Below, in pieces: positions 41,058-51,560 of a stretch of DNA of 64,000 nt. Numbering within the stretch: the first letter of the stretch is position 1; each line of letters opens with the position of its first letter. The position numbers and the translations under genes are program-made. Source of the stretch: Aquimixticola soesokkakensis (GTDB taxonomy: Bacteria > Pseudomonadota > Alphaproteobacteria > Rhodobacterales > Rhodobacteraceae); assembly GCF_900172375.1 (NCBI RefSeq), contig NZ_FWFS01000001.1, forward strand, positions 496,001 to 560,000, written 5' to 3'. The notes below the pieces were generated by a model. The model had not been told where the DNA came from, ran no database searches, and saw only the letters and a program-made list of their open reading frames with translations.

Positions 41058-41549
41058 ATGCAACTACGTCCAGTCGTACCCGCCGATGATATCCGGATTT
41101 CGATCCTGCTTGATGAGGTGTTCGAGGGGCCGATGATGTGGCAGTTCGTCAAGACGCTGCGCCGGATGAATGATGTCGCGCTTGAACGCATCGCCGAAGT
41201 TGAGGGCAAAGCGGTCGGCTACATCTGTTTTTCGCGCAATGCGGCCCCGCAGGACTGGTGTACCCTCTCCGTCGTTGCGGTCGCGCCCTCGTATCAACGC
41301 GAAGGACGGGGCCGGCAGTTGATCCATATGGGGCTCGCTGACGCCAAACGCATCGGCGTCAAGGCCGTGACGGTGATGGGGGTGCCCGAGTATTTCCAGC
41401 GCGTCGGCTTTTCCGCGCCGGCCGCGCGCAATCTGGAACTGCCTTTTGGCAAGGGGCAGGTGTCGCTTTATCCCATTGCCGCAGGAACAGGGCTTGCGAA
41501 AACGGCTGTCGCCTTTTCTGCGGCCTATGACACGGCGATCAGCGGATGA
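41058..41549 (+). CDS. GNAT family N-acetyltransferase
   Basis: A 163-residue acetyltransferase like the YhbS group. The acetyl-CoA loop is in VVAVAPSYQREGRGRQLIHMGLADA (Q/RxxGxG/A type), and a GVPEYFQRVGFSAP segment is typical. Substrate unknown. It follows groEL after the terminator and ends 11 bases inside the convergent NUDIX gene. Confidence 0.82.
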   Translation: MQLRPVVPADDIRISILLDEVFEGPMMWQFVKTLRRMNDVALERIAEVEGKAVGYICFSRNAAPQDWCTLSVVAVAPSYQREGRGRQLIHMGLADAKRIGVKAVTVMGVPEYFQRVGFSAPAARNLELPFGKGQVSLYPIAAGTGLAKTAVAFSAAYDTAISG

Positions 41550-42006
41550 TCGGCTCAAGCGGATCGTAGCGCGCGGCCGCTCCGGCGGGGCCAAAGGCCA
41601 CGGCCGCCAGCGCGTCCGGTTTTGCATGAAGCGTCGCCAAATCCGCCTGTGATGCCCATCTGTAGTGACTGACGACGCCCTCGCTATCCTGCCAGTCGCC
41701 GATCTCGCCGCTGCCCGCAAGCGTGCAGTGGAAAAACAACTCCACCTGATGAAAGCTGCCCCTGGGATCGTGAAATTCATTGACCAGAGCCAGTGCGCCG
41801 ACCTCGATCCTGAGGCCACATTCCTCAAAGACCTCCCGCTTGAGGTTGTCGGGCAGGGAGGAGCCGCGCTCGACCCCGCCGCCGGGCGCGCACCACAGCC
41901 CGCCTTTGAGGCCTTTGTAGGCATTGACGAGCAGCAGGCGACCCTGATTGACTAGCAAAGCCCGCACGGCAAGGCGCGGGGCGGGAATGGGCAAAGGATC
42001 TGACAT
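41539..42006 (-). CDS. NUDIX hydrolase
   Basis: A 155-residue NUDIX enzyme. The box runs GGGVERGSSLPDNLKREVFEECGL (residues 42-65): the REVFEE core is intact, but the first conserved Glu of the box (position 49) is Ser. Substrates of this family are nucleoside diphosphates linked to other moieties; none is indicated here. It is convergent with the GNAT gene (11-base overlap) and divergent from the EamA gene. Because the metal ligands Glu58, Glu61 and Glu62 remain, activity is likely. Confidence 0.85.
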   Translation of the reverse strand: MSDPLPIPAPRLAVRALLVNQGRLLLVNAYKGLKGGLWCAPGGGVERGSSLPDNLKREVFEECGLRIEVGALALVNEFHDPRGSFHQVELFFHCTLAGSGEIGDWQDSEGVVSHYRWASQADLATLHAKPDALAAVAFGPAGAAARYDPLEPIIR

Positions 42007-42048
42007 GACATGCACCCTGCGGCGCGGCGTCTTGCGTGACAAGCGCCA

Positions 42049-42879
42049 ATGAAACTTTTTGTCCTCACGGCGCTGGCGATGATCGCTTTTGCGGCCAATT
42101 CCGTCCTCAACCGTCTGGCACTGACGGGTGATGAGGCGGGGCCTGCCGCCTTTGCCGCTGTCCGTGTTGCGGCGGGGGCGTTGGTGCTTTGGGCGTTGGT
42201 GCGCTGGCGTAGCGGTGATTTTCCCGACCTCAAAACCGCGCGCTGGCCGATGGCGCTGGCACTGCTCACCTACATGCTGGGCTTTTCCTTTGCCTATGTC
42301 GCTTTGCCGTCGGGGGCGGGGGCCCTGGTGCTGTTTGGCACCGTGCAGGTGACGATGTTTGCGGGGGGCGTCCTGGGCGGGGAGCGCGTGCCGCCGCTGC
42401 GCTGGCTTGGCGCGGGCGTTGCCTTGGCGGGGCTTGGCTATTTGCTCTGGCCCGGCGGGATGGCCCTTCGTTTGCCGATCGGGGCGGTGGCGCTGATGGT
42501 GGCCGCAGGCATTGGCTGGGGGATCTATTCCTTGCTGGGGCGCGGTGCCAAAGCGCCGCTTGCGCTGAGCGGGTTGAATTTCGCGCTGGCCCTGTTGCCC
42601 TGCGCGGCTCTCTGGCTGGTGTTGCGCGACGCGCTCTCCCTCAGCGCAACCTTGGCCGCCCTCACCTCCGGCGCGGTGACATCGGGCCTTGGCTATGCGC
42701 TGTGGTACGCGATCCTGCCGCAACTGGGCGCAAGCCGCGCGGCGGTGGCGCAGTTGACCGTGCCCGTCATCGCGGTGTTGGGGGGTGTTTTGTTGCTGGG
42801 CGAGGCGCTGTCACTGCGGCTGGTGCTTGCTTGCGCCCTGGTCCTGGGCGGGGTGGGCTTGTCGCTTGTGAAACGGTAG
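42049..42879 (+). CDS. EamA/DMT superfamily transporter
   Basis: A 276-residue membrane protein with about ten hydrophobic helices in two EamA repeats (for example VLTALAMIAFAANSVLNRLAL and GAVALMVAAGIGWGIYSLLGRG), as in drug/metabolite exporters of the RhaT/YdcZ type. The substrate cannot be inferred from sequence. It lies between NUDIX (divergent) and purK (convergent). Confidence 0.86.
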   Translation: MKLFVLTALAMIAFAANSVLNRLALTGDEAGPAAFAAVRVAAGALVLWALVRWRSGDFPDLKTARWPMALALLTYMLGFSFAYVALPSGAGALVLFGTVQVTMFAGGVLGGERVPPLRWLGAGVALAGLGYLLWPGGMALRLPIGAVALMVAAGIGWGIYSLLGRGAKAPLALSGLNFALALLPCAALWLVLRDALSLSATLAALTSGAVTSGLGYALWYAILPQLGASRAAVAQLTVPVIAVLGGVLLLGEALSLRLVLACALVLGGVGLSLVKR

Positions 42880-42908
42880 CGACAAGCCATGGTGTTGCGC
42901 GGGCAGCG

Positions 42909-43982
42909 TTAGGCAGGGCCAAGAATGCGGTTCACGTGGCCCATTTTGCGGCCCTTTTTGGCCTGCGCCTTGCCGTAGAGATGGATCGCGACCTTGCCGT
43001 CTTTGGCAAGCTCTGGAATGCGGTCCACATCGTCGCCGATCAGGTTGAGCATCTCGACGTTGGAATGGCGTTGACCATCGCCCAAGGGCCAGCCTGCGAC
43101 CGCGCGGATATGCTGTTCAAACTGGTCAATCGCGCAGCCGTTTTGCGTCCAATGTCCCGAATTATGAACGCGCGGGGCGATTTCATTGACCACAAGGCCC
43201 TTGGCGGTGACAAAAAGCTCGACCCCCATCACGCCGACATAGTCCAGCGCATTCAGGATCTTGGCGGTCAAGAGAACCGCATCCATCTGCTGGCTTGAGG
43301 TCAGCGTGGCGGGCAAGGTGGTGGTGTGCAGGATGCCGTCCACATGCACGTTCTCGCCCGGATCGAAACAGGCGACATCGCCGTTCAACCCGCGCGCGCC
43401 GATCACGGAAATCTCGTGGGTAAACGTGACAAACCCCTCAAGAATCGCCGCATTTCCCGCCATATCGGCGAGGGCCTGAGGGGCGTCTTGGGCGGATTTG
43501 ATCCGCGCCTGCCCCTTGCCATCATAGCCAAAGCGGCGGGTCTTGAGGATCGCGGGGGCGCCAATTTCCGTCAGGGCCTCGGCCAGATCAAACTCGTCGT
43601 CAACGGCCGCGAAGGGCGCGGTCTGAAGACCCAGACCGTTCAAGAACGCCTTTTCCGTCAAGCGGTCTTGCGACACGGCAAGCGTGCGGCGGTTCGGGCG
43701 GATTGGTGTGAGGCTTTCAAGAAGGTCCAGCGCCGAAGTGGGGATGTTTTCGAACTCGTAGGTGATCACATCGACAGAGTCGGCAAAGCGTTTCAGCGCG
43801 GCCTCGTCGTCATAGGCGGCTTGCAGGTGAAAATTCGCAACATGGCTGGCGGGGCAGTCGCCCGCCGGTTCAAAAATGCAGGTTTTAAAGCCAAGGCGCG
43901 CGGCGGCGACAGACAACATGCGGCCAAGCTGGCCACCGCCAAGAATACCGATCGTCGATCCGGGGGCGAGCATTTCAGACAT
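42909..43982 (-). CDS. purK: 5-(carboxyamino)imidazole ribonucleotide synthase
   Basis: A 357-residue ATP-grasp enzyme: [21 protein letters not shown] near the start, [21 protein letters not shown] (ATP-grasp Lys and Gly loop), and [15 protein letters not shown]. It converts AIR to N5-CAIR for PurE. Two starts are possible: 43982, overlapping purE by eight bases, or 43973, one base after the purE stop. Adjacent purE fixes the pathway (de novo purine). Confidence 0.95.
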   Translation of the reverse strand: MSEMLAPGSTIGILGGGQLGRMLSVAAARLGFKTCIFEPAGDCPASHVANFHLQAAYDDEAALKRFADSVDVITYEFENIPTSALDLLESLTPIRPNRRTLAVSQDRLTEKAFLNGLGLQTAPFAAVDDEFDLAEALTEIGAPAILKTRRFGYDGKGQARIKSAQDAPQALADMAGNAAILEGFVTFTHEISVIGARGLNGDVACFDPGENVHVDGILHTTTLPATLTSSQQMDAVLLTAKILNALDYVGVMGVELFVTAKGLVVNEIAPRVHNSGHWTQNGCAIDQFEQHIRAVAGWPLGDGQRHSNVEMLNLIGDDVDRIPELAKDGKVAIHLYGKAQAKKGRKMGHVNRILGPA

Positions 43983-44484
43983 CGGCGGGCTCGTCGGGAA
44001 TGGAGGCTGACAGGGCCTCGCGCCACGCATCGAGGCGCGCGGCCAGACCGGCATCGCCAATCGCCAGAATGCCAGCGGCCATCAGGCCGGCATTGGCAGC
44101 CCCTGCCTCGCCAATCGCCATGGTGGCGACCGGAAAGCCCTTGGGCATCTGCACGATGGAATAAAGGCTATCGACGCCGGACAAGGCGCGGGTCTGGACC
44201 GGAACGCCCACAACGGGCACGCGGGTTTTCGACGCCATCATGCCGGGCAAATGCGCAGCGCCCCCCGCCCCCGCGATGATCACTTGCAATCCGCGCTCGG
44301 CGGCGGTTTTGCCGTAAGACCACAGGCGATCCGGGGTGCGATGCGCCGATACAATCTTGGCCTCATAGGCGATGCCGAGTTCATCCAGAATGTCCGCGGC
44401 TTTTTTCATCGTCGGCCAGTCGGACTGGCTGCCCATGATGATACCGACTTTGACGGGCGTCGTGACGGTGGTGTCTGCGCTCAA
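43975..44484 (-). CDS. purE: N5-CAIR mutase
   Basis: A 169-residue class I Pur[52 protein letters not shown] and [12 protein letters not shown] are the family motifs. The likely start is TTG at 44484, seven bases after AAAAGGGG; no ATG is available in a suitable place, so the start is less certain than the rest. It is followed immediately by purK. Confidence 0.92.
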   Translation of the reverse strand: MSADTTVTTPVKVGIIMGSQSDWPTMKKAADILDELGIAYEAKIVSAHRTPDRLWSYGKTAAERGLQVIIAGAGGAAHLPGMMASKTRVPVVGVPVQTRALSGVDSLYSIVQMPKGFPVATMAIGEAGAANAGLMAAGILAIGDAGLAARLDAWREALSASIPDEPADV

Positions 44485-44581
44485 GGCCAATCCCCTTTTC
44501 CCCAAAATTCGAGAGCCGCACTATAGCGTTGCCATGGGGCGCTGCAATCACTTGGGACGCCTGCGCCGCGCTTGGGCGGCT

Positions 44582-44800
44582 TTAAGCGATGATATCGGGG
44601 GTCAAATTATCCTCGATCACCGCAATCCTGTCCTTGATGGCCAGCTTTTGCTTCTTGAGGCGGCGGATGCGCAACACATCGGCCTTTCCCGTCTCCTCAA
44701 GGGCGTGGATAGCTTCGTCGAGGTCACGGTGTTCGCGCCGCAGGACTTCAAGCTTGACGCGCAGCACCTCATCGGTGCCCATTTGGGAGGACATGTTCAT
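44582..44800 (-). CDS. DUF465 family protein (YdcH-like)
   Basis: A 72-residue helical protein, typical DUF465: VLRVKLEVLRREHRDLDEAIHALEE followed by RIRRLKKQKLAIKDRIAVIEDNL. Members are small coiled-coil proteins of unknown function. The start (MNMSSQMGTDEV) follows GGAACAGG. Located upstream of purE on the same strand, 97 bases away. Confidence 0.88.
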   Translation of the reverse strand: MNMSSQMGTDEVLRVKLEVLRREHRDLDEAIHALEETGKADVLRIRRLKKQKLAIKDRIAVIEDNLTPDIIA

Positions 44801-44981
44801 GTTAGCCTGTTCCGCGAGAATGAGTCGCAGCCTGAGTGTGTTGCTCTACCTATACCGCGCCCCCGCTTAATCACAAAGATTTTGCGAAAATTCCGGGGTT
44901 TTCACGCAGGCAAGGACAGCCCAGCCCGTGACCAGCGGGCACAGCCGCGCGCCGGGCGGGGTTTTGCGGGGGCTAATGGGG

Positions 44982-45010
44982 TTGTGATCGCGGCGCAGGC
45001 TTCCCATATT
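44982..45010 (+). promoter_or_regulatory. Possible heat-shock promoter of the Hsp20 gene
   Basis: TTGTGA (44982-44987) and CCCATATT (45003-45010) are 15 bases apart. The second box resembles the sigma-32 -10 (CCCCATNT); the first is only a partial match. It lies 66 bases upstream of the start. Confidence 0.35.
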
Positions 45011-45076
45011 CTTGAAAAGGGTCGCCAATCACGGGGCCTGACACGACAACGTCGCTTGAGCATAAAGGACGTGAGA

Positions 45077-45490
45077 ATGACCAAAATGACCTTGGGGGCG
45101 CACCCCTTTTTGCTTGGATTTGATCAGCTTGAACGTCTGGTCGAGCGCACGGCAAAATCCGATGCAGGTGGTTATCCGCCTTATAATATTGAACAAACCA
45201 GCGATAATTCCTTTCTCATCACGCTGGCTGTTGCGGGGTTTCATGATGACGATCTGTCCTTGACCCTTGAAGACCGCCAGCTTGTTGTGCGCGGTCGCAT
45301 TGCCGAGGACAGCGTCGAGCGCGTGTTCTTGCACCGCGGTATCGCGGCGCGTCAGTTCCAGCGCTCCTTTGTGCTGGCAGACGGTGTGGATGTGAAAGGC
45401 GCGCGGATGGAAAACGGGCTGTTGCACATTGAATTGCAACGATCTGTCGCTGACTGCGTTGTTCAAACGATTGAGATCAGGAAAGGCTAA
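45077..45490 (+). CDS. Small heat-shock protein, Hsp20 family
   Basis: A 137-residue alpha-crystallin protein close to IbpA: FLLGFDQLERLVERTAKSDAGGYPPYNIEQ at the N-terminus, FLITLAVAGFHDDDLSLTLEDRQLVVRGR, and the terminal AREMENGLL-like segment ARMENGLLHIELQRS. It holds unfolding proteins. The ATG at 45077 follows AAAGGA. The DUF1150 gene begins three bases after its stop, so the two are co-transcribed. Confidence 0.92.
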   Translation: MTKMTLGAHPFLLGFDQLERLVERTAKSDAGGYPPYNIEQTSDNSFLITLAVAGFHDDDLSLTLEDRQLVVRGRIAEDSVERVFLHRGIAARQFQRSFVLADGVDVKGARMENGLLHIELQRSVADCVVQTIEIRKG

Positions 45491-45493
45491 GTC

Positions 45494-45721
45494 ATGGATA
45501 CCAAGTACGAAGCACTCCCCGAGGCGGCCGAACGTATCGTCTATGTGCGCGCAATCGAGGTTGCGGAGCTGCCCGACGACGTCAAAAGCCACGCCGGTGG
45601 TTTGGAGCGCGTCTATGCGGTCTACACCGAAGCGGGCGAGCGCGTGGCCTTGGTCAAAGACCGCACGATGGCCTTTGCCCTGGCGCGCCAGAACGAACTT
45701 GCGCCGGTGTCGGTCCACTAA
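45494..45721 (+). CDS. DUF1150 family protein
   Basis: A 75-residue protein of the DUF1150 family, small alphaproteobacterial proteins usually found just downstream of hsp20. Visible: RIVYVRAIEVAELPDDV, LERVYAVYTEAGERVALVKDRTMAFALARQNELAPVSVH. Function unknown; linkage suggests a heat-shock role. Confidence 0.9.
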   Translation: MDTKYEALPEAAERIVYVRAIEVAELPDDVKSHAGGLERVYAVYTEAGERVALVKDRTMAFALARQNELAPVSVH

Positions 45722-45830
45722 CCTGCACTGCGCCGCCCGATAGATGGCGGCCGGTCGTTTGCGATTTTGCGCGCAAACCGCCAAGCATGGAAACACGACC
45801 TAGAAATCGACAGAGAAACCGACAAAGAAA

Positions 45831-45862
45831 AACGCCCCGAAGGATCCTTCGGGGCGTTCTTT
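45831..45862. terminator. Bidirectional terminator, perfect palindrome
   Basis: A 28-base perfect inverted repeat (45831-45858, centre GATC, arms starting AACGCCCCG) flanked by AAAAA on the left and TCTTTT on the right. It separates the DUF1150 gene and the convergent sat-cysC. Confidence 0.85.
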
Positions 45863-45879
45863 TGTCTGGTCTGGGCGGC

Positions 45880-47592
45880 TTATTCGCCAGCGATCAGGCC
45901 CATAGCTTCGAGCTTGAGCAGCACTTGGTGGGCGCAGTTGTCCACATCGGTGCCTTCGGTCTCGATGCGCAGCTCGGGGGATTCGGGCACATCGTAGGGA
46001 TCGGAAATGCCGGTGAATTCCTTGATCTTGCCTTCACGCGCCAGCTTGTAGAGACCTTTGCGGTCGCGGCTTTCGCATTCCTCAATGGAGGTGGCGACAT
46101 GCACTTCGATGAAGGCCCCGAAGGCTTCGACATCTTCACGCACGGCGCGGCGGGTGGTGGCGTAGGGCGCGATGGGCGCACAGATCGCGATACCACCGTT
46201 CTTGGTGATCTCGGAGGCCACATAGCCGATGCGACGGATGTTGAGGTCGCGGTGCTCTTTGGAGAAACCCAGTTCCGAGGACAGGTTCTTGCGCACGATG
46301 TCACCATCAAGCAGCGTCACGGGACGACCGCCCATTTCCATCAGCTTGACCATCAGGGCATTCGCAATGGTGGATTTGCCCGAACCGGAGAAGCCGGTGA
46401 AGAACACGGTGAACCCCTGCTTGGAACGCGGCGGCTTGGTTTTGCGCAGTTCTTTCACGACCTCGGGGAAGGAGAACCACTCGGGGATTTCCAGACCTTC
46501 GGCCAGACGGCGACGCAACTCGGTGCCCGAGATGTTGAGGATCGTGATGTCGTCTTTATCTTCAATCTCGTCGATGGCTTCGTATTGCGCGCGCTCGGCG
46601 ACCCAAACCATGTGTTTGAACGGCACCATTTTGATGCCCATTTCCTCTTCGTGCTCTTTGAAGAGGTCTTGTGCGTCGTAGGGGCCGTAGAAATCTTCGC
46701 CCTGGCTGTTGGAGCCGGGGCCTGCGTGGTCGCGGCCGACGATGAAGTGGGTGAGACCGTAGTTTTTACGGATCAGACCGTGCCACACAGCCTCGCGCGG
46801 GCCTGCCATGCGCATGGCGAGCGGCAGCAGCGACATCGTGGTGGTCGAAGCGGGGTATTTGTCGAGCACGGCTTCGTAGCAGCGCACGCGGGTGAAGTGA
46901 TCCACGTCGCCCGGTTTGGTCATGCCCACAACGGGGTGGATCAACAGGTTGGCCTCGGCTTCGCGGGCTGCGCGGAAGGTCAGTTCCTGGTGCGCGCGGT
47001 GCAGCGGGTTGCGGGTCTGGAAGGCCACGATTTTGCGCCAGCCGAGCTTGCGGAAATAGGCGCGCAGCTCGTTGGGGGTGTCGCGACGGGTGCGGAAATC
47101 ATAGTGCACGGGCTGTTGGATGCCGGTGACGGGGCCACCAAGGTACACGTTGCCAGCGGTGTTGTGCAGGTAGTTGACCGCGGGGTGCTTGGAATCATCC
47201 GCACCAAAGACCTTTTCGGCCTCTTTGGATTTGTTGGGCACCCAGTTGTCGGTGACGGTCATGGTCGCAAGGATCACGCCCTCCTGGTCGCGCAGGGCGA
47301 TGTCCTGACCCGCTTCAAGCCCCTCGGCGAATTTTTCGGACACATCCAGCGTGATCGGCATCGGCCAAAGCGCGCCGTCTGCCAGGCGCATGTTGTCGAC
47401 AACACCGTCGTAATCGGCTTCGGTCAGAAAGCCTTTCAGCGGGTTGAAGCCGCCATTCATCAAGAGTTCGAGGTCACAGATCTGGCGCGGGGTCAGATCC
47501 CAGCTGACCAAATCAGCGGCTTCGACTTTGAGTTTTTGCGCGCTTTCGTAGGAAACGAAAAGCTCGGGGATGGGGGCGAGATTTTGTGCCAT
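45880..47592 (-). CDS. Bifunctional sulfate adenylyltransferase/adenylylsulfate kinase
   Basis: A 570-residue fusion. The Sat half (1-385) has QTRNPLHRAHQ with the HxxH active site and GRDHAGPGSNS; the C-terminal APS kinase half has the P-loop FTGFSGSGKST and LDGDIVRKNLSSELGFSKEHRDLNIRR. It converts sulfate and ATP to PAPS in one polypeptide, the first steps of sulfate assimilation. CysDN-type heterodimeric enzymes are not in this window. No other sulfur genes adjoin it. The start is chosen because the Sat domain starts with MAQNLAPIPELFVSYES. Confidence 0.95.
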   Translation of the reverse strand: MAQNLAPIPELFVSYESAQKLKVEAADLVSWDLTPRQICDLELLMNGGFNPLKGFLTEADYDGVVDNMRLADGALWPMPITLDVSEKFAEGLEAGQDIALRDQEGVILATMTVTDNWVPNKSKEAEKVFGADDSKHPAVNYLHNTAGNVYLGGPVTGIQQPVHYDFRTRRDTPNELRAYFRKLGWRKIVAFQTRNPLHRAHQELTFRAAREAEANLLIHPVVGMTKPGDVDHFTRVRCYEAVLDKYPASTTTMSLLPLAMRMAGPREAVWHGLIRKNYGLTHFIVGRDHAGPGSNSQGEDFYGPYDAQDLFKEHEEEMGIKMVPFKHMVWVAERAQYEAIDEIEDKDDITILNISGTELRRRLAEGLEIPEWFSFPEVVKELRKTKPPRSKQGFTVFFTGFSGSGKSTIANALMVKLMEMGGRPVTLLDGDIVRKNLSSELGFSKEHRDLNIRRIGYVASEITKNGGIAICAPIAPYATTRRAVREDVEAFGAFIEVHVATSIEECESRDRKGLYKLAREGKIKEFTGISDPYDVPESPELRIETEGTDVDNCAHQVLLKLEAMGLIAGE

Positions 47593-47964
47593 AGGGTTAT
47601 CGCTGCCTTCAATACTGGCGTCATATAGTGCGCGAGTTTCGCGCTTGAGAAATAATTGCGGCCTGCGCCACTGCAGGCGGGATAGCTTGGGGCGCAGCGT
47701 CAAGGCAATGCTCGCGGCGGATTTTTACGCAAAAGAGGCCGAAAAGCCGCAGAATTTGCGAAAACCGGACAAATTTTCTGCTTTGAGGAAGCGGGCGGCA
47801 CGATTGTCCCCCGCCTGCCCAAGGGGGACTGTTGCGGCTTTGCGGGGCAATCGCCGCCCCGCCCCGTTTTTGTCGCGTTGTGGCGCGCGCGCCCGCGCGT
47901 GGCCATAAAAAACGGGGCCGACTCTTTGCGTCGGCCCCGCTGGGTTTGATCCGTTTTGGACCTC
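47593..47964. other. 372 bp gap between sat-cysC and trxB
   Basis: No gene seen. It contains the terminator of trxB at its right end (47907-47939) and must carry the sat-cysC promoter at its left. A GC-rich low-information section fills the middle. No known riboswitch was recognised. Confidence 0.5.
47907..47939 (-). terminator. Rho-independent terminator of trxB
   Basis: 47913-47922 pairs perfectly with 47930-47939 (10 base pairs, seven-base loop); on the minus strand it is followed by six T residues. Confidence 0.88.
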
Positions 47965-49147
<1,183 letters not shown>

Positions 49148-49193
49148 CAGCGGATGATTTCAGTATCCTTCGATCAAATTGCAGGAGCGCACC

Positions 49194-49694
49194 ATGGCTG
49201 GACACAAGCTTGATGAAATTGACCGCAAAATTCTGGCGGAGCTTCAGGCCGATGGGCGCATGACCAATGTCGAGCTTGCCAAGCGGGTGGGGATTTCGGC
49301 GCCGCCGTGCCTGCGCCGTGTGCGTACGCTTGAGGATACGGGCTATATCAAAGGCTACCATGCCGAAGTCGACGCCCGCGCGCTGAGTTTTGAAGTTCAG
49401 GTGTTTGCGATGGTCGGGCTGGTCAGCCAGGCCGAATCCGATCTCGCTGCCTTTGAAGACCGCTGTCAGGACTGGCCGCTGGTGCGCGAGTGTCACATGC
49501 TCAACGGTGAAGTGGATTTCGTGCTGAAATGCGTCGCGCCGGACCTCTCGAGCTTTCAGAGTTTTCTGACCGGTCATCTGACATCGGCGCCGAATGTGGC
49601 GAGCGTGAAAACCTCGCTGGTGATCCGCTGTCGCAAGGATCAGCCGGGTGTTCCCTTCGACGTGCTTGAGGAGCGCCTCGCGCAACGCGCCTGA
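49194..49694 (+). CDS. Lrp/AsnC family transcriptional regulator
   Basis: A 166-residue regulator with an N-terminal AsnC helix-turn-helix (LDEIDRKILAELQADGRMTNVELAKRVGISAPPCLRRVRTLE) and a C-terminal RAM/AsnC ligand domain (ARALSFEVQVFAMVGLV, WPLVRECHMLNGEVDFVLKCVAPDL). It binds amino acids or related ligands and probably DNA sites in the trxB-lrp gap. AGGAG precedes the start. The effector is not readable. Confidence 0.92.
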   Translation: MAGHKLDEIDRKILAELQADGRMTNVELAKRVGISAPPCLRRVRTLEDTGYIKGYHAEVDARALSFEVQVFAMVGLVSQAESDLAAFEDRCQDWPLVRECHMLNGEVDFVLKCVAPDLSSFQSFLTGHLTSAPNVASVKTSLVIRCRKDQPGVPFDVLEERLAQRA

Positions 49695-49716
49695 CGGGTG
49701 TCTGGTGAAAATAGGC

Positions 49717-49751
49717 AAAAGGCGCGCAGGATTTGATCCGCGCGCCTTTTT
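49717..49751. terminator. Bidirectional terminator between lrp and the Hint gene
   Basis: GGCGCGC (49721-49727) pairs with GCGCGCC (49740-49746), extended by an inner GGAT/ATCC stem; AAAA and TTTTT flank it. Confidence 0.85.
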
Positions 49752-49770
49752 CTATGCCGGTTTGAGGGGC

Positions 49771-50748
49771 TCACGCCGCGTCAAGTTTTTCCAAATCCCC
49801 GACGGACAGGCGCGCCAAGGCCATCGCGCCAAAGTCGCCCAACTCGTGGATATGGGGAAACAGCGCCATGAATTGGGCGCGCAGGGGCGGCGGCAGCTGC
49901 GCAGAGGCGCTTGCGCCGGGGTGGTAGGTTTCTACCGGAAATCCGTTCACTTTGATCAAACGGTGCTGTGCAAGCGCGATGTGATAGGTGCGCACAGAAG
50001 CCATCGGGGTGACATTGATCACGCTGATCCCATCGGCCAGAGCCGCAATGGGCACCAGGGCCTGATCGGTCCCCAGATAGCTGCGCAGCGCCGGAGCGCG
50101 GTGCAAAATTCGCGCGTTTGGCCCCAGCATCAGGTCCAGGCCGGGACGGCCAAAGCCGAAACTATCCGCAGCAACGCGGTAGAGCGCACAAGGGCCGTCA
50201 ACAGCATCGGGCGTGACCTGCATCGAGCCGATCCAGTCGACGGCCATCGGCGCGCCGTCCACCGTGTCGACCAAATCACCGGGCAACAGATCTTCGACTG
50301 CGACCGGACCGTTTGGCGTGGCAATCAATGCCCCGCGCGCCAACGCCGAAAAGGCGGCTTCAAAGACCGCAGTTGCGGGGGCGCGCTGCGACAGATCAAG
50401 GATGTCGCCGTTCGCGCCCCGCCAGAGCACCTCGTACTTGCGCAATGGCAGGGACTCGACAGGGGCGGGGGGGACCAGCGGCGCAGCGGCGGGTGCCGTG
50501 CGCGGGGCGCTGTCATCATACAGACATGCGGGGACGGCTTTGCGCGCGCTGGCCGCCGCCATCGAGCTGGAACGAACGCGCCGCACGGTCCATGCGGTTG
50601 CCGGTTTCGCGACGGCCTTGCCATCGACGCAGTCGTGCATCGCGGAATTGACGTTGGGCGTGGATTTGGGCGTGGCGCTTTTCGCAGCAGATGTGCGTTG
50701 CGCGCCGGTGCGCGCCGCGTGGGGCGCCGACAGGTGGGGGTACGACAT
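49771..50748 (-). CDS. Hint-domain protein lacking the catalytic Cys
   Basis: A 325-residue protein. A long unstructured N-terminal part (1-130) rich in Ala, Arg, Ser and Pro precedes a Hint-like domain: residue 135, where other Hint domains start with Cys (compare C164 in the copy at 10854), is Ala in FSALARGALIATP. The rest is recognisable: VAVEDLLPGDLVDTVDG, LMLGPNARILHR, TYHIALAQHRLIKVNGFPVETYHPG. Without the Cys, self-cleavage is not expected. The start follows AGGACGAAAG. Role unknown. Confidence 0.75.
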   Translation of the reverse strand: MSYPHLSAPHAARTGAQRTSAAKSATPKSTPNVNSAMHDCVDGKAVAKPATAWTVRRVRSSSMAAASARKAVPACLYDDSAPRTAPAAAPLVPPAPVESLPLRKYEVLWRGANGDILDLSQRAPATAVFEAAFSALARGALIATPNGPVAVEDLLPGDLVDTVDGAPMAVDWIGSMQVTPDAVDGPCALYRVAADSFGFGRPGLDLMLGPNARILHRAPALRSYLGTDQALVPIAALADGISVINVTPMASVRTYHIALAQHRLIKVNGFPVETYHPGASASAQLPPPLRAQFMALFPHIHELGDFGAMALARLSVGDLEKLDAA

Positions 50749-51083
50749 GTCTTTCGTCCTATGTCTGGCGAAGCGGCATCGGGAATATGCCACCCCAGCA
50801 ATCGGCCCCCACCGACTTCAAAGGGAATACCGAAGCTTTCGCCGCCGCGGACACGGCTGTCAAAAATATCTCCAAACCGGCGCCAGACTGGAAATAGTCG
50901 CGCCGCACAGCAGGGTTTGTTGCGCCACTGGCCGCAAATGCTGCCACATTTCACCCAAAGCGCCCGAGTGGCGCGGATCGTTTCCCGAATCAAAAAGGCC
51001 GCCCCGCATCTCTGCTTGGGCGACCTTGTCGGGTTTTATCCTGTCCATCCCGCCCTCCCGGCGGAACCGACAGGGGCAGGAGA
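50749..51083. other. 335 bp gap with terminator, no gene
   Basis: No convincing reading frame. It holds the ribosome site of the Hint gene at its left and a strong terminator for the small gene on the right (50992-51025). Confidence 0.55.
50992..51025 (-). terminator. Rho-independent terminator after the 60-residue protein gene
   Basis: 50998-51005 pairs with 51018-51025 (one G-U) and on the minus strand is followed by five T residues. Confidence 0.75.
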
Positions 51084-51266
51084 TCAGGCCGAGCGCAGCG
51101 CGGCGCGGGGCGCGGGGGCGACATAGGTGCCCTCGGCGCGGGCGCGCAAGCGGGCCTTCGCGGTATCGCGCATTGCGCGGTTCGTGCCACGGGCCCAAGG
51201 CATTTGCGCATCGGTTTTTGCGCTTTGCTCAATCATCGAAGTCATCCAACGGCGTTGTTTGTTCAT
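51084..51266 (-). CDS. Small basic protein of unknown function
   Basis: A 60-residue protein (MNKQRRWMTSMIEQSAKTDA at the start) rich in Arg and Ala, ending APRAALRSA, with no recognised domain or membrane segment. AGGGAGAT lies before the ATG at good spacing, and a terminator follows its stop, so it is likely a real single-gene transcript. Small proteins with a similar N-terminus seem to recur in Rhodobacteraceae from memory; no function is known. Confidence 0.6.
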   Translation of the reverse strand: MNKQRRWMTSMIEQSAKTDAQMPWARGTNRAMRDTAKARLRARAEGTYVAPAPRAALRSA

Positions 51267-51560
51267 GTCTCGATCTCCCTAATGCGCTGCAAGAGCGCCT
51301 TGTCTGATGACAGTGTTATGACGGTTCAATGCGGCAAGGGTTTGACGGTGGTTAGCAGCCATGCAAAAAACGTAACTGCAGGTATGATTTTTTTAATGCT
51401 CTGAAAAAACTGTATTTTTTGCCCTGTCGAACAATGCATGGGCGGGATTGCTCATTGTTTCTGGCAAATTTGAGGCAAAACGCGCCGGATTCGGGCGATA
51501 TCGAATGTTCGGGCGCGGCCATTTATCGCCTCCGATCCCGGGTTCAAGTGCCCAAAGCGC

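Noticed and set aside
51520-51560. T-arm-like sequence CCCGGGTTCAAG near the pgeF stop
   Set aside because: No other tRNA parts are nearby and the stem does not close.
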